Source: Lachnoclostridium sp. UBA1308 (GTDB taxonomy: Bacteria; Bacillota; Clostridia; Lachnospirales; Lachnospiraceae). From it: a DNA stretch of 64,000 bases. The first letter of the stretch is position 1; every line of letters starts with the position of its first letter. Positions 8,601 to 16,596 of the stretch are shown here, piece after piece. The DNA is taken from assembly GCA_002307215.1 (NCBI GenBank), contig DBTU01000049.1, forward strand, positions 53,779-117,778, given 5' to 3'. Both the position numbers and the translations under genes were made by a program. The notes under the pieces are model-generated. The model did not search any database, was not told the origin of the DNA, and saw only the letters and a program-made list of their open reading frames with translations.

Positions 8601-10371
8601 CCGACACAAGCAACCCGGAGCTATTGAAGGCGAAGCTCGGCTCAGCCCCGCCCCGAAGCGTCAGAGATTTTAGGATCACATTGCCGTCACCGGACAGAGT
8701 AAGTGCGGCAGAACCTTGTCCGTTGCAATCTGCGCCCGTTATTGTATGACCCTGCCCATCAATGGTGATCGTATTGTTCGTCGTTGCTGTAAGCACTACC
8801 AATTCGGTAACGTCTCTCAATAAAGTAATGGTATCGTTATGTGCCGCTGCCAGGGCAGCAGAGAGCGTATCATAGTTTGTGGTGACACTGTTTTTCGTGA
8901 TGCTTGCCGCAGGCTGCGCCCTTGTGATATTGATGCTGTAAGTCTTGGGGGACCTACCCGATTCCGTCGCGACAACAGTGATATTCTTTGTGACGCCTTC
9001 GGTTAATGCGATATCTGTAGAAGCATGGCCTGATGTTACCGCTATTCCATTGACTTGGATGACTCCGGCTCCGGTAGGTGTCACGGTGACATGATCAATG
9101 CCGCTTGCCACAGTAAGGCCATTATACGTGTATTGATCCGGTGTAAAGGTGAAATTGCCGGGCGTTCCGCTAATTACTATATCAGCCAGGTCAGCAGATG
9201 CCCCCTGTGTATAGCTTGCGCTTGCAACCTTGCTATCTGCCTTGCCGGATGCGGTTGCAATGGCCTTAACCGTCATTGCGCTGTCTATCACCGGTCTGGT
9301 AGCATCATTGTACTCCGTACTTGATGTGCTAGGATCGGTACCGTCCGTGGTGTAGTAAATATGTTCCGCACCGGTCGAAATGAGTTGCAGCTCCGTACCA
9401 AAATCTACTTCTCCCGCAGCCGGACTAAAGGCCGGCGTTGCTTGTGTGAGTATGTATTGAAATTGGTCAGCGGCGCTTGTCTGACTGGTTCCATAAGGGT
9501 TTGTCACAGTTATATCGACTGGTCCGGTACCTTCCGGAGCCGTCACCGTGATAGAGGTATCGCTGACGTCGGTTATTGCCCCTGCCATGCTTCCAAAATA
9601 TACCTCGGTCGCTTCGCTTAGAGCTGTTCCGCTCACGGTGACTTCCGTACCGCCCTGAGATGAGCCCTCGACCGGACTAATACCCGTGATAGCCGGGATA
9701 TTATGAGTCCCGCCCAGCACCGTGCCTCCGTTACCGCCGGATACCAAAACACTCAGAGGCAGATACAATGCGGGACGAACCATCTCGCTATAGGTGGCAT
9801 CAACACTGCCGCCTATAGCACCGTTGCCGGTGCGCAAGTTGACGCCTCCTCCGTCCATGGGAGTCAGTGTCCACCAATCATTACTTATTGAACCAAGATT
9901 ATTATATGTGGTATAACCAAGTTCGGCCCTACTCATGCTGAGCATCCCGATTTTGCAATTCACAGTAGGTGTGCCTTCATGGCCTAGAGGCCCAATGTTC
10001 CAGTTCTTAGACACAATTAATGCGGAATCTGAGCCCAGGCTGTTGTAAAATTCATTGTTAAGCCGGTAGGCGATGTTCGTAACGCTTGAAGGATCATAGC
10101 TCGTGCTGCCGCTGGAATCAAAAGCAAAACTGTTTATTTCTATGCTGCCTAGATATGTACGGTAGTAGTCTCTCATAAGCAAAAGACCCGAGCCGGGCTC
10201 TAGCACAATCCAAGTTACCCCTCCGAAGCTCACTGTATCTCCGGGTGTTAAGGATTCTAATTTGACGGGAGCTGTGCCGGCTGCCGAAGCTGGTGTCGGG
10301 AATATCAGGGTATTGGTCATCACAAGTGTAAAAACAAGTATCGAACAAATAAATTTTTTAATATTTTTCAT
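5659..10371 (-). CDS. Large secreted multidomain surface protein (IPT/TIG, cadherin-like, Ig-like)
   Basis: About 1570 residues. The start at 10371 is chosen because GGAGGTAAAA precedes it; the frame is open 22 codons further upstream. A signal peptide ends at PASA-AG. In order I see an N-terminal domain with buried W and Y residues, an IPT/TIG domain (about 225-310), a chitobiase-like CHB_HEX segment with YYTTDGTDPS (about 310-390), a cadherin-like beta-sandwich, a stretch of GTVNVTNA-type repeats (about 600-740) suggesting a right-handed beta-helix, Ig-like repeats, and at the C-terminus two Big_2-like Ig domains with GKVTAKKAGTAVITT. No LPXTG or S-layer domain is seen, so surface attachment is unclear. 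The repeat part is clearly GC-richer than the flanking genes, hinting at transfer. It lies downstream of the 146-residue gene and the two-component genes. Confidence 0.8.
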   Translation of the reverse strand: MKNIKKFICSILVFTLVMTNTLIFPTPASAAGTAPVKLESLTPGDTVSFGGVTWIVLEPGSGLLLMRDYYRTYLGSIEINSFAFDSSGSTSYDPSSVTNIAYRLNNEFYNSLGSDSALIVSKNWNIGPLGHEGTPTVNCKIGMLSMSRAELGYTTYNNLGSISNDWWTLTPMDGGGVNLRTGNGAIGGSVDATYSEMVRPALYLPLSVLVSGGNGGTVLGGTHNIPAITGISPVEGSSQGGTEVTVSGTALSEATEVYFGSMAGAITDVSDTSITVTAPEGTGPVDITVTNPYGTSQTSAADQFQYILTQATPAFSPAAGEVDFGTELQLISTGAEHIYYTTDGTDPSTSSTEYNDATRPVIDSAMTVKAIATASGKADSKVASASYTQGASADLADIVISGTPGNFTFTPDQYTYNGLTVASGIDHVTVTPTGAGVIQVNGIAVTSGHASTDIALTEGVTKNITVVATESGRSPKTYSINITRAQPAASITKNSVTTNYDTLSAALAAAHNDTITLLRDVTELVVLTATTNNTITIDGQGHTITGADCNGQGSAALTLSGDGNVILKSLTLRGGAEPSFAFNSSGLLVSGGSVNVLCEGTVNAYGGSNNSYNSIGLIHSGSGSVNITNATGGSAQQSSFGVQNNGAGTVNVTNATAGITGGISYGVDNGGAGTVNVTNASGASAVQSVGVDNHGTGTVNVASASGGAATYYSFGVNNTYDTGSVNVANVSMVPGGTYGNNINGVDVNMNVTTLNLNRGPGESCVLDTITIASAGSTTIGILPGVLKDGIVYSWYEDSAKTNPFSGTTVTGTANLYSGLPVAASAINISEISGVTAPVTGETPVSSISDTDQYTASISWSPNGSVFAAGTIYTATITLTPKDGYTLSGVGEGFFSVPGVMTTNPTDSGVVTAIFPRTERTIASLAADINTVPGLTATINGSKVTVTGTATLTSTSDAALTFYIPEDVTVVWKAALSGGGSKYLLEPTGDGTFEVADGADIVSTVCQTVIYCDDGKGQLNINGGKVSATAVESMAIGVADDWLLTMTGGEVAADEDNSITIFAKSSAIMTGGTVSAKGTDGYQFYMGGTSVYRSSVLDPSKIMYNTSDTFAEVSIGAAVTQAVLGMSTGLTVTGHNLSAGDSVTAVWGKQNGESGVNISYYSAKNTTTLVETCFFAVPGVTITTTSGGSPTTATPTNQTQDTDNTVPTIAGSDAKGWSAITESIGQLITAGESENTTGSITINMNQNAIVPAEIFHQIKGHDTTVIFRVADGIEWVINGNDVTGDFSGSDLNDLDLDVDLGVNNIPEDLLANLPASDNSVQFSLAHDGGYGFTATLSMNLNEQNHGKMAYLYFYNTGTKQLELQEIRRIDEKGNAEFDFVHASDYVIVMDNGETLQKQIDGITITPSKKVLYLGGNMDKSTTLSVKLPEILKTEIENGSSSYTISYTSGNSKIATVTSNGKVTAKKAGTAVITTVINVNGIERSIQTKITVKKAYIKLIKSTVSMKEGEQYTFQAKGYGIDTAKITWTTSENAIVVINKKSGSATAKTTGTDFVIAKYKDISVKMKVIVKK
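8150..8560 (-). repeat. In-gene tandem repeats (GTVNVTNA type)
   Basis: The coding DNA repeats a unit of roughly 60-66 bases with the recurring core GTGACATTCACAGTGCCTG on the plus strand. It translates to repeating GTVNVTNASG-like turns interspersed with VGVDNHG/YGVDNGG. This is protein-level repeat structure within the surface protein, not a CRISPR. Confidence 0.75.
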
Positions 10372-10552
10372 TTTTACCTCCATTCCTGCGCTTGCCTTCT
10401 GCGCATATGAAGTTTGCGCCGAGTGCGTTCTTCGCACTTTGGTTACGCAGGCACAAACTTTGTGAGTGAAAGATTTGAAAAATCATTCACTCTTTCATCC
10501 CTTTACAATAATTTTTAATCTAATAAGAGATCTGTCGCAGTCATGATGAAGT
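10372..10552 (-). promoter_or_regulatory. Structured leader of the surface protein gene
   Basis: The leader holds several inverted repeats: AGTGCG/CGCACT near 10420-10440 nested inside AAGTTTG.GCC/GGCACAAACTT, and another pair (GAGTGAATGATT with its complement) around 10464-10493. It does not match a riboswitch I recognise. It may be an attenuator or a termination structure after the 146-residue gene. Confidence 0.4.
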
Positions 10553-10993
10553 TCATCCCGGAGATGCTCTGTTTGTATTACCGGCGGCTTTCGGGCTTAC
10601 TTCCTGGCTTTCCCATATCAGTCGCTTTGCCAGAACAAGATACCTGCCCATGTCCGTGTGGTGGATAAATAAACGGTTTCCCCGTTTGTGCATATCTCTT
10701 AGAAAAGCATCGTCGACTCCACACTCATCATAGAGCCGGTCCGCTGTCTGTCTGTACTCCGGCTCTATGAGCTGCTCCGGCGTAATTTCGGCGGCAAGGG
10801 TAATCACAATCCCTACACTACTTTCATCAAGCTGGCTGTAATACATACCTTCGTAGACAAGCTCCCATTCCTCCCGTTCATCGAAAACCGCCCGTATCCG
10901 AAGGTCGCCGCTCACCTCGTCGGATACTACCTGCTTCAACCGGGCATTGGCATAATAAATACCGGGAACAGCCCCCCCGATTGGCCAAATCAT
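10553..10993 (-). CDS. Unknown 146-residue protein between two-component system and surface protein
   Basis: I do not recognise a family. The protein has no signal peptide and no membrane segment; it is acidic with a possible alpha/beta fold (YYANARLKQVVSDE, RIRAVFDEREEWELVYEGMYYSQ). The C-terminal end is rich in hydrophilic residues. It is GC-rich like its neighbours. Position between the response regulator gene and the surface protein gene, same strand, suggests a part in the same system. A site resembling one upstream of the kinase gene lies 50-90 bases before its start. Confidence 0.55.
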   Translation of the reverse strand: MIWPIGGAVPGIYYANARLKQVVSDEVSGDLRIRAVFDEREEWELVYEGMYYSQLDESSVGIVITLAAEITPEQLIEPEYRQTADRLYDECGVDDAFLRDMHKRGNRLFIHHTDMGRYLVLAKRLIWESQEVSPKAAGNTNRASPG

Positions 10994-11045
10994 AGTAACT
11001 CACCTCTTTCTGCTTTGCTTGTGTTCAAGATAACATTTTTTTAAA

Positions 11046-11085
11046 CCAGTAGGTACACCCTAAAAGTTACCTCTTTTGCCGAATG
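11046..11085 (-). promoter_or_regulatory. AGGTAACT motif upstream of the 146-residue gene
   Basis: The minus strand carries AGGTAACT followed within about 12 bases by CCTAC, close in form to the site upstream of the kinase gene at 14274-14308. It may be a binding site of the LuxR-type response regulator. Inference from two sites only. Confidence 0.35.
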
Positions 11086-11093
11086 GGCAAAAA

Positions 11094-11126
11094 AAAAGCC
11101 GGAGGCTTTGAACTCTCCCGGCTTTT
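11094..11126 (-). terminator. Rho-independent terminator after the response regulator gene
   Basis: On the minus strand AAAAGCCGGGAG pairs with CTCCGGCTTTT and is followed by an uninterrupted run of T. It lies 14 bases past the stop of the response regulator. This is a textbook terminator. Confidence 0.85.
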
Positions 11127-11139
11127 ATCTGAAAGGCTG

Positions 11140-11793
11140 TTATAAAAATAGTTTTTTCAATTCACTTCTTTTGCTGACATACTTTTTCTCATAGATCGTA
11201 CCGACGACTTTTTTTACATAGTTATAGGAATAGTGGAGCGACTCGCCTATTTCCTGATTGGTGTAGCCCAGCGCAATCAACCGCAATATTTTCTTCTCGG
11301 TGTCGCTTAAACCTGCTGATGTTCGTTCAAATTTTTCCTCGTCGATCCGGATTTCCTGCTTGTTTTTCTCCATCATATTAAGCTGACGGAGTCGCTTGCC
11401 GTTTTCCAGATGCACCTTCAGCCGCGCCAGCAGGATTTCCTTGATAAACGGCTTAGTAATATAGTCCACCGCACCGCAGGACAGCCCCTTCAATTCCGCT
11501 TCTGTTTTGGTTACCCCCGTGAGAAACACTATGGGGATATCCTGAGCATCCTCTATTTCCCGCAACGCAGTCAGCGTGCCAAAGCCGCTCAGCCCCGGCA
11601 TATCGATGTCCAGTAAGATGATATCGGGCCTATAGTCCATCTGTAACAGGTCAACCGCTTCATAGCCTGATTTCGCACAGCTTACCGCATAATCATCCCT
11701 TAGGATTTCTCCCGCCATTTTAAGAAGCACCGGATCGTCATCTACAATCAAAACGGCGTTTTTAACTTCCAACTGCGTCCCCTCCCATGCCAA
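11140..11793 (-). CDS. Response regulator, receiver plus LuxR-type DNA-binding domain
   Basis: 217 residues. The receiver domain (about 12-125) has the acidic pair VDDDP, the phospho-acceptor Asp in ILLDIDMPG, the Thr in FLTG and the Lys in YITKPF. The C-terminal helix-turn-helix (about 155-215) starts LSDTEKKILRLIALGYTNQEI, which is the LuxR/NarL type. The start overlaps the 3' end of the kinase gene by about 32 bases, so the two are translationally coupled. It should be the output of the adjacent hybrid kinase; likely targets are the downstream surface protein operon and its own promoter. Confidence 0.93.
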   Translation of the reverse strand: MAWEGTQLEVKNAVLIVDDDPVLLKMAGEILRDDYAVSCAKSGYEAVDLLQMDYRPDIILLDIDMPGLSGFGTLTALREIEDAQDIPIVFLTGVTKTEAELKGLSCGAVDYITKPFIKEILLARLKVHLENGKRLRQLNMMEKNKQEIRIDEEKFERTSAGLSDTEKKILRLIALGYTNQEIGESLHYSYNYVKKVVGTIYEKKYVSKRSELKKLFL

Positions 11794-14170
11794 TCAGGAG
11801 GCGCTCCGCTTCCCGAAATTCTATCTCATCAACCTTTTGCCGGATATCTTGCAGGCGTTCTTTTGTTTCTGTCCTGTGGGACAGAGCAATCATGCGTTCA
11901 AGCACTGCAAGAGCATCCGGCTGCCGGTTGTGTTTGAGCAGTATCAACAGTTCATCCATACTGATGCCGGTATTTTCAGTTTCGATCTGCCCGGGGGTCA
12001 GCTCATCAATTCCTGCAACAAGCTGCTTTAAGCCTTCCTGCGCCCGGCTCCATTCATAGTACAGGATGGGCATAGTAACTTCAATATATGCATCGTTTCC
12101 TTCCATACACTGCTTTTCCACCTTGGCGGCAGTATCGGAAAGAGTGACAGCTCCCATGGCTCTTGCTTTGCTTTTAAGGGAATGGACCGTAAATTTCAGG
12201 CTCTGCCAGTCTTGCTCCGCTTCCGCGCTCATTACTTCCTGCCTGCTCTTCTCGTAATTTTCCATAAAAAACACCGCCAGATTTTTGTACTGGAGTATAT
12301 CGTCGCTCAAATAGCCCAACCCCTCCGCCAGAATGATGCCGTAAATAGTAGCTTCCTGCGCAAGCTTATTCTTGGTCTCAAGGGGAATCTTCTTCTGTGT
12401 ATTCTTGCTGCTGACCATGATCAGGTCTGCCGGAAGATGTCCCATGATTGTTTCCTCTAAATCCTTCCATATGATAGGCTTAGATAGGTATCCTGTAAAC
12501 CCGGTATTCAATAAGGTTTGCCTTACCCCAGCTACAACATTGGCGGTTAAGGCCACCACTGGTGTATCAAAGCCGGTGATTTCTTTTAAAGCGTGTAGGG
12601 TGTCGATACCGTCCATATCAGGCATCATATAATCCAACAAAATAACATGATAGCGTTTTTTCATAACCGCTCTGATACATTCCTTTCCGCTTATGGCAGT
12701 ATCCACCTGAAGCAGCGTCCTGGAAAGCAGGGATTTTACGACCAACAGGTTTTCCGCGCTGTCGTCCACTGCAAGGATAGTTCCGCCGGGAGCAATAAAG
12801 CTGTTGCCTTCCCTTGTTGTTTCCTCTTTTGCCGTTATCGTCCGCTTGTGGAGCGGCATTTTATCGTGAACCTTTTGCGGAATCTCCACGGAAAAGGTGC
12901 TACCATGCTCCAAGCGGCTTGTAACATCAATATGCCCCTGCATTAAATCAGTGAAATTTTTCGCTATGGCAAGACCCAGACCAGTACCTTCAATATTTCG
13001 GTGAGCCTTAAGGTCTCCCCTGGTGAATGCATCAAAAAGCAGGGCGATGTTTTCCTCTTTGATGCCAATCCCCGTATCGGAAACCGATATGCAGAGCAGT
13101 ATTTCATCCGAGGTCTTTCCCGGCTTCTGGGCAAAGGAAAGTGTAACGCCGCCCTGCTTCGTATACTTTGCCGCATTGCTTAAAAAGTTGGCAGCCACCT
13201 GCTTGATATGTATGAAATCACCGGTCAGTCCACAGGGCAGGCTTTCGTTAGCCTGAACCTCAAGCTCGAGACCGTACCGGCTCACCCGTTCCATTCCAAT
13301 CATGACAAGATCATCAATTAAATCCGCCGTTTGGTAGTTTTCAGATACGATCTCCAGCTTGCCTGATTCAATTTTTGACATATCCAGAATATTGTCGATG
13401 AGAGTCAGAAGGGTTTTGCCCGCCTTTTGAATATTTAGGCTGTAGTCTCTGACCTGCTCCGGGCTCCTTTCCCGAATAACCATTTCGTTCAAGCCCAGCA
13501 TTACATTGATAGGAGTTCTGATTTCATGGCTCATATTTGCGAGAAAATTACTTTTTGCTTTGCTGAGCCGGAGTGCTTCTTCTCGGGCTGCTTCAAGCTC
13601 CCTCTGCTGTTTGTTGTACATTCTGAAATGCATGGACAGGGTAACGCCCAGCGCAAGGCTGACGCTGGAAAATCCAATCATGACATCCGTTAAAAATTCC
13701 TGTTCTGTTTGAAAAAAGCGGACACTTTGGGGATATGCATACGCCACCAGGCAGATTCCTATGTAGACCAGCATTTCTATACTTGCCATCACAATCATTT
13801 TTTTGCCTACCAGCATAAAGGCCGTAAACAAAACAGCAAACACAAAGAACGAAGGCATTCCGCTGTGATAACCTCCGCTGACAAAAAATAAGACAGGGAA
13901 AAGGATCAGAAAGATGATAATCGTGGTGAACATGTAGCACTGTTGATATTTGCCGCTCCTGTAGGAGTAGTACAACAGACAGAATGCAAACGCCGAAGAA
14001 ATCAGATTAACCAGTATATTCCAAAATCCTATCTTTGTAAAAAGCCCTGCAACCGTCATTGTGATACCCATCGTTATGCCTGCCATTGCCAGTACATTGA
14101 ACAGCCGCACACGGAAATCCAGCCGTTTGGCTAGAAATTTATCACTGATAAAGCGAAGCAATCCGATCAC
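11762..14170 (-). CDS. Hybrid sensor histidine kinase with receiver and HPt domains
   Basis: 802 residues. Five to six membrane helices make up the first ~185 residues, with no large outside domain. Then HisKA with the phosphorylated His in NFLANMSHEIRTP, HATPase with GTGLGLAI, a receiver domain (LAVDDSAENLL, LLDYMMPDMDG, YLSKPI) and a C-terminal HPt domain with His in VHSLKSKARAMGA. This gives a complete His-Asp-His relay to the next gene's receiver. The start is GTG at 14170, preceded by GGGAGGTG. A -10 TATAAT lies upstream near 14252. Without a periplasmic sensor domain it probably senses a membrane or cell-envelope signal. Confidence 0.93.
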   Translation of the reverse strand: MIGLLRFISDKFLAKRLDFRVRLFNVLAMAGITMGITMTVAGLFTKIGFWNILVNLISSAFAFCLLYYSYRSGKYQQCYMFTTIIIFLILFPVLFFVSGGYHSGMPSFFVFAVLFTAFMLVGKKMIVMASIEMLVYIGICLVAYAYPQSVRFFQTEQEFLTDVMIGFSSVSLALGVTLSMHFRMYNKQQRELEAAREEALRLSKAKSNFLANMSHEIRTPINVMLGLNEMVIRERSPEQVRDYSLNIQKAGKTLLTLIDNILDMSKIESGKLEIVSENYQTADLIDDLVMIGMERVSRYGLELEVQANESLPCGLTGDFIHIKQVAANFLSNAAKYTKQGGVTLSFAQKPGKTSDEILLCISVSDTGIGIKEENIALLFDAFTRGDLKAHRNIEGTGLGLAIAKNFTDLMQGHIDVTSRLEHGSTFSVEIPQKVHDKMPLHKRTITAKEETTREGNSFIAPGGTILAVDDSAENLLVVKSLLSRTLLQVDTAISGKECIRAVMKKRYHVILLDYMMPDMDGIDTLHALKEITGFDTPVVALTANVVAGVRQTLLNTGFTGYLSKPIIWKDLEETIMGHLPADLIMVSSKNTQKKIPLETKNKLAQEATIYGIILAEGLGYLSDDILQYKNLAVFFMENYEKSRQEVMSAEAEQDWQSLKFTVHSLKSKARAMGAVTLSDTAAKVEKQCMEGNDAYIEVTMPILYYEWSRAQEGLKQLVAGIDELTPGQIETENTGISMDELLILLKHNRQPDALAVLERMIALSHRTETKERLQDIRQKVDEIEFREAERLLIGMGGDAVGS

Positions 14171-14273
14171 ACAAACACCTCCCGAAAAGTGAACTTTCTA
14201 TTTGTATAAAAATATATGGCAAAATATTAATCGAAGCTTTCATACAACGATTATACCATGCCTACTCAATCCG

Positions 14274-14308
14274 GGGTAGTTACTTTGAGTTACCTTTTTC
14301 GACTGGCG
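14274..14308 (-). promoter_or_regulatory. Direct-repeat GTAACT site in the kinase promoter
   Basis: The minus strand reads AGGTAACTCAAAGTAACTAC: two GTAACT units 10 bp apart, placed just upstream of a -10 TATAAT (about 14252-14257). That is the position of an activator site. The related AGGTAACT element before the 10993 gene suggests autoregulation by the response regulator. Confidence 0.45.
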
Positions 14309-14729
14309 TGTGGGAATTCAATTGACGGACTAGGTGGTTTTTCCAAAACGGCATAAAAATCGGGTCAGAATTTGTACTTTTTTGGCCCGATCATTACTCA
14401 TTTTTCACTTCAAAATCACAACATCCTGTGGTCATAGTCTACTTTTTGCCCACCGAACCACATTTCGTCATCAGAATTATACTCTCCACATGGAACGATA
14501 GGCCCATATAGATGTTTGCACATATTTGTGGTGTGAAAATTATGCGAAATTACATATATCGGTCGTAGGGAATATGTCCATGTAGTTTTTTGACGTTGTC
14601 CGTACGGGGGCACATGTCCACGTTGATATTCGTTTCTTTTCCTGCTCTGTCAATTGTTTTATCCACGCACAATCAGATTGTTCTAGAAGGCTTTCAACTT
14701 CCAATAACAGATTCATCTAGAACCTGCGG

Positions 14730-14847
14730 TTTGAAGCGTGTGGAGTCTAACTCGGGATTTCCCCGCGAACTCGCACAAAGGTTTTATGAGCAACTAGGAT
14801 TTGTGAAGAGAGCGTTTCTCTTTTCATATGACCTCGGCCAACAATAA
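14730..14847 (+). pseudogene. C-terminal fragment of a GNAT acetyltransferase
   Basis: The plus strand encodes SGFPRELAQRFYEQLGFVKRAFLFSYDL followed by a stop. The run RELAxRFYExLGF is the acetyl-CoA-binding end of GNAT acetyltransferases. The N-terminal part is not found upstream in any frame. The rest of 14310-14730 shows no gene I can support. Confidence 0.45.
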
Positions 14848-14898
14848 TTTTGACAAATCGTATATTTGTCTGCTTCATATAGTGCTTATTATCCACAG

Positions 14899-15732
14899 TC
14901 AATATTCTATTGATTCCGTCAACAACGATGCCTCATCTGTGCAATATGTAGCGTTTGAATAATGCTTGCCAATGATATTCATATATTTTCCAAGCACATT
15001 AATCGATTCCCTAGACAAGTTTGCACAAGCAAGTCCGCATCCGGGCACACCTGGATTTATCTTGAAGTCATTATTTGTCATACACTTCAACCAAACATCG
15101 AAACACCAAATTTTAGTATTGAGTTTCGTTGCTATCTTTTTTATATAATTAGATATTCCGTATTTGCATTCAAGGTTGTCATAACCATACCATAATAAAG
15201 TCATTGAACCTACTGAAATAGATTTCTCAAAAATATCAAAAAACTTAAAACCTTCTGCATTATTATCGAAAGGGGTATATGGATCAAGAAATACAAAATC
15301 ATTTCTATCGAGAACATACTCTTTGTTCAGAAATGCTTGTACTGAATCTCCACAGAACGTTTTCACGCAAGACTCAATGCCTCTTTTTTTAGCGTCTAAT
15401 GTTACATCACTTAATGCATCAAATTCAATATCATGGAAATAGTAATTTGATTTATTCGATAAAATGTCCATAGATAGACCAGGTGATCCTGTATAATGTC
15501 TATTATCTATGCCATTTCTTTTTAAAGCTTCAAAATATCTACTATCTTTTAAGGCTTTTTCTTCTAATAAATGAAAGATACCATAATCCGTTTTTGGATT
15601 ATTTGTTATTGTATACCCTGAATATGCGGAGTTTGATTCGTGGTATCTTATTGGCTTTTCAATGGTTAGAATATCACATAGTGGAAGGTGCTTCCAGACA
15701 TCACCTATTTCTCCTGCGTGATTATATTGAAT
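14899..15732 (-). CDS. RlmJ-like N6-adenine methyltransferase, apparently with an AUU start
   Basis: From the first ATG (15471) the protein is only 190 residues and lacks its N-terminus, but the frame is open upstream to 15759. The extended product (about 277 aa) lines up with RlmJ, the 23S rRNA A2030 methyltransferase, in four places: NHAGEIGDVWKH (RlmJ HAGNHADVLKH), YTGSPGLSMDIL (PGSP), FVFLDPYTPF (catalytic DPPY) and MTLLWYGYD (ALWYP). The catalytic motif is DPYT rather than DPPY. A strong AAGGAGG is followed eight bases later by ATT at 15732 (another ATT at 15735). No ATG, GTG or TTG lies in frame nearby. Either translation starts at AUU or the start codon has been lost. It sits among defence debris, so a non-ribosomal target is possible. 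Confidence 0.6.
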   Translation of the reverse strand: MQYNHAGEIGDVWKHLPLCDILTIEKPIRYHESNSAYSGYTITNNPKTDYGIFHLLEEKALKDSRYFEALKRNGIDNRHYTGSPGLSMDILSNKSNYYFHDIEFDALSDVTLDAKKRGIESCVKTFCGDSVQAFLNKEYVLDRNDFVFLDPYTPFDNNAEGFKFFDIFEKSISVGSMTLLWYGYDNLECKYGISNYIKKIATKLNTKIWCFDVWLKCMTNNDFKINPGVPGCGLACANLSRESINVLGKYMNIIGKHYSNATYCTDEASLLTESIEY

Positions 15733-15837
15733 AATAAGTTCCTCCTTACCATAGATTACTTAACAATCTTTATTCAAATTCAGATTTTTCGAAATCCCTA
15801 ATCCCCCTATAAACGTGCATTCATCTTCTCATTCGGC

Positions 15838-15942
15838 ACAATGGCTAATGAACATCTAAATCGACCGCTCGCGAACCCCTGACATCTAAGCTGACCACTC
15901 GCCAGGCACTGACATCTAAATTGCTCTGTCACAAGGAAATTT
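15838..15942. mobile_element. IS21-like terminal repeats, solo end
   Basis: Two tandem units of about 31 bp, TCGACCGCTCGCGAACCCCT-GACATCTAA and TGACCACTCGCCAGGCACT-GACATCTAA in outline, plus a partial third ACATCTAA, form a cluster at 15838-15942. Multiple terminal transposase-binding repeats of this kind are typical of IS21-family ends. No transposase gene is present, so it is a solo end or remnant. It begins about 95 bases past the point where the AAA ATPase reading frame is lost. Confidence 0.45.
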
Positions 15943-16037
15943 GCTTGTTTCGACCTATTCCCACGTAGCAAAAATATGGCATATTCTAAACTGTGGTTTT
16001 CAATTGGTAAACCTTGAAAAGCCTATATATCAAGCAG

Positions 16038-16424
16038 TCAATGTTTTCCTGTTCCTGGTGCACCTTCAACAAGAACTTTGATTCTATTTTTCATACCAAA
16101 GCTTCTCAATCTTTCCCTTTGCCGATATTCTGACAGAATTCTCTCAATTCTTATTCGTATCTCCTCAGATACAACCAATTCTTGCGATTTATTATCTGGA
16201 AGAACGAATTCTACTAGGTGATTATCACTTTTAATTCGGACTATATTGTTTGAAGAACCATTTTTATCAATGATTTCTTTAATTTCTCTAGCTAATGCTG
16301 CATGACCTGCTCTCGCTTCACTTGCAGCAATCTGTAGGGCCACCGTTTTAAAGCGATTTTCGTCCCTATAATAATATGCATTAAGCAATGATTTAATTTG
16401 ATCGCCACTTGCCATGCCGTTCAC
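16038..16424 (-). pseudogene. AAA ATPase N-terminal fragment, cut in Walker A
   Basis: The N-terminal 128 residues of an AAA ATPase. The start MASGDQIKSLLNAYYYRDENRF...ALQIAASEARAGHAALAREI resembles ATPases that are often encoded with subtilisin-like proteases in defence islands. The frame ends exactly after VEGAPGTGKH, where the Walker A motif should read GTGKT. The rest of the ATPase domain is missing, replaced by the sequence carrying the IS21-like end. The partner protease is not present. A gene remnant. Confidence 0.75.
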
Positions 16425-16596
16425 CTGCTTACTATTTCAAAATATACTTTCTCATATTTATTATATCGCATATTATTGAAAAGTACAAAATTTTTCTAAT
16501 AATATCTCTCGAAAAACAAAAAGCTACAATTCACTTTGTTCCATTCTCTGCCAATTTGAATAGATCTCAAAATCCTTCACAACATATTGAAGCAAT

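Noticed and set aside
10372..10552. A c-di-GMP or other known riboswitch in the surface protein leader
   Set aside because: The hairpins are present but the conserved bases of riboswitches known to me are not.
14416..14613. A 65-codon minus-strand frame
   Set aside because: No ribosome site or recognisable family; it lies in an area of gene debris.
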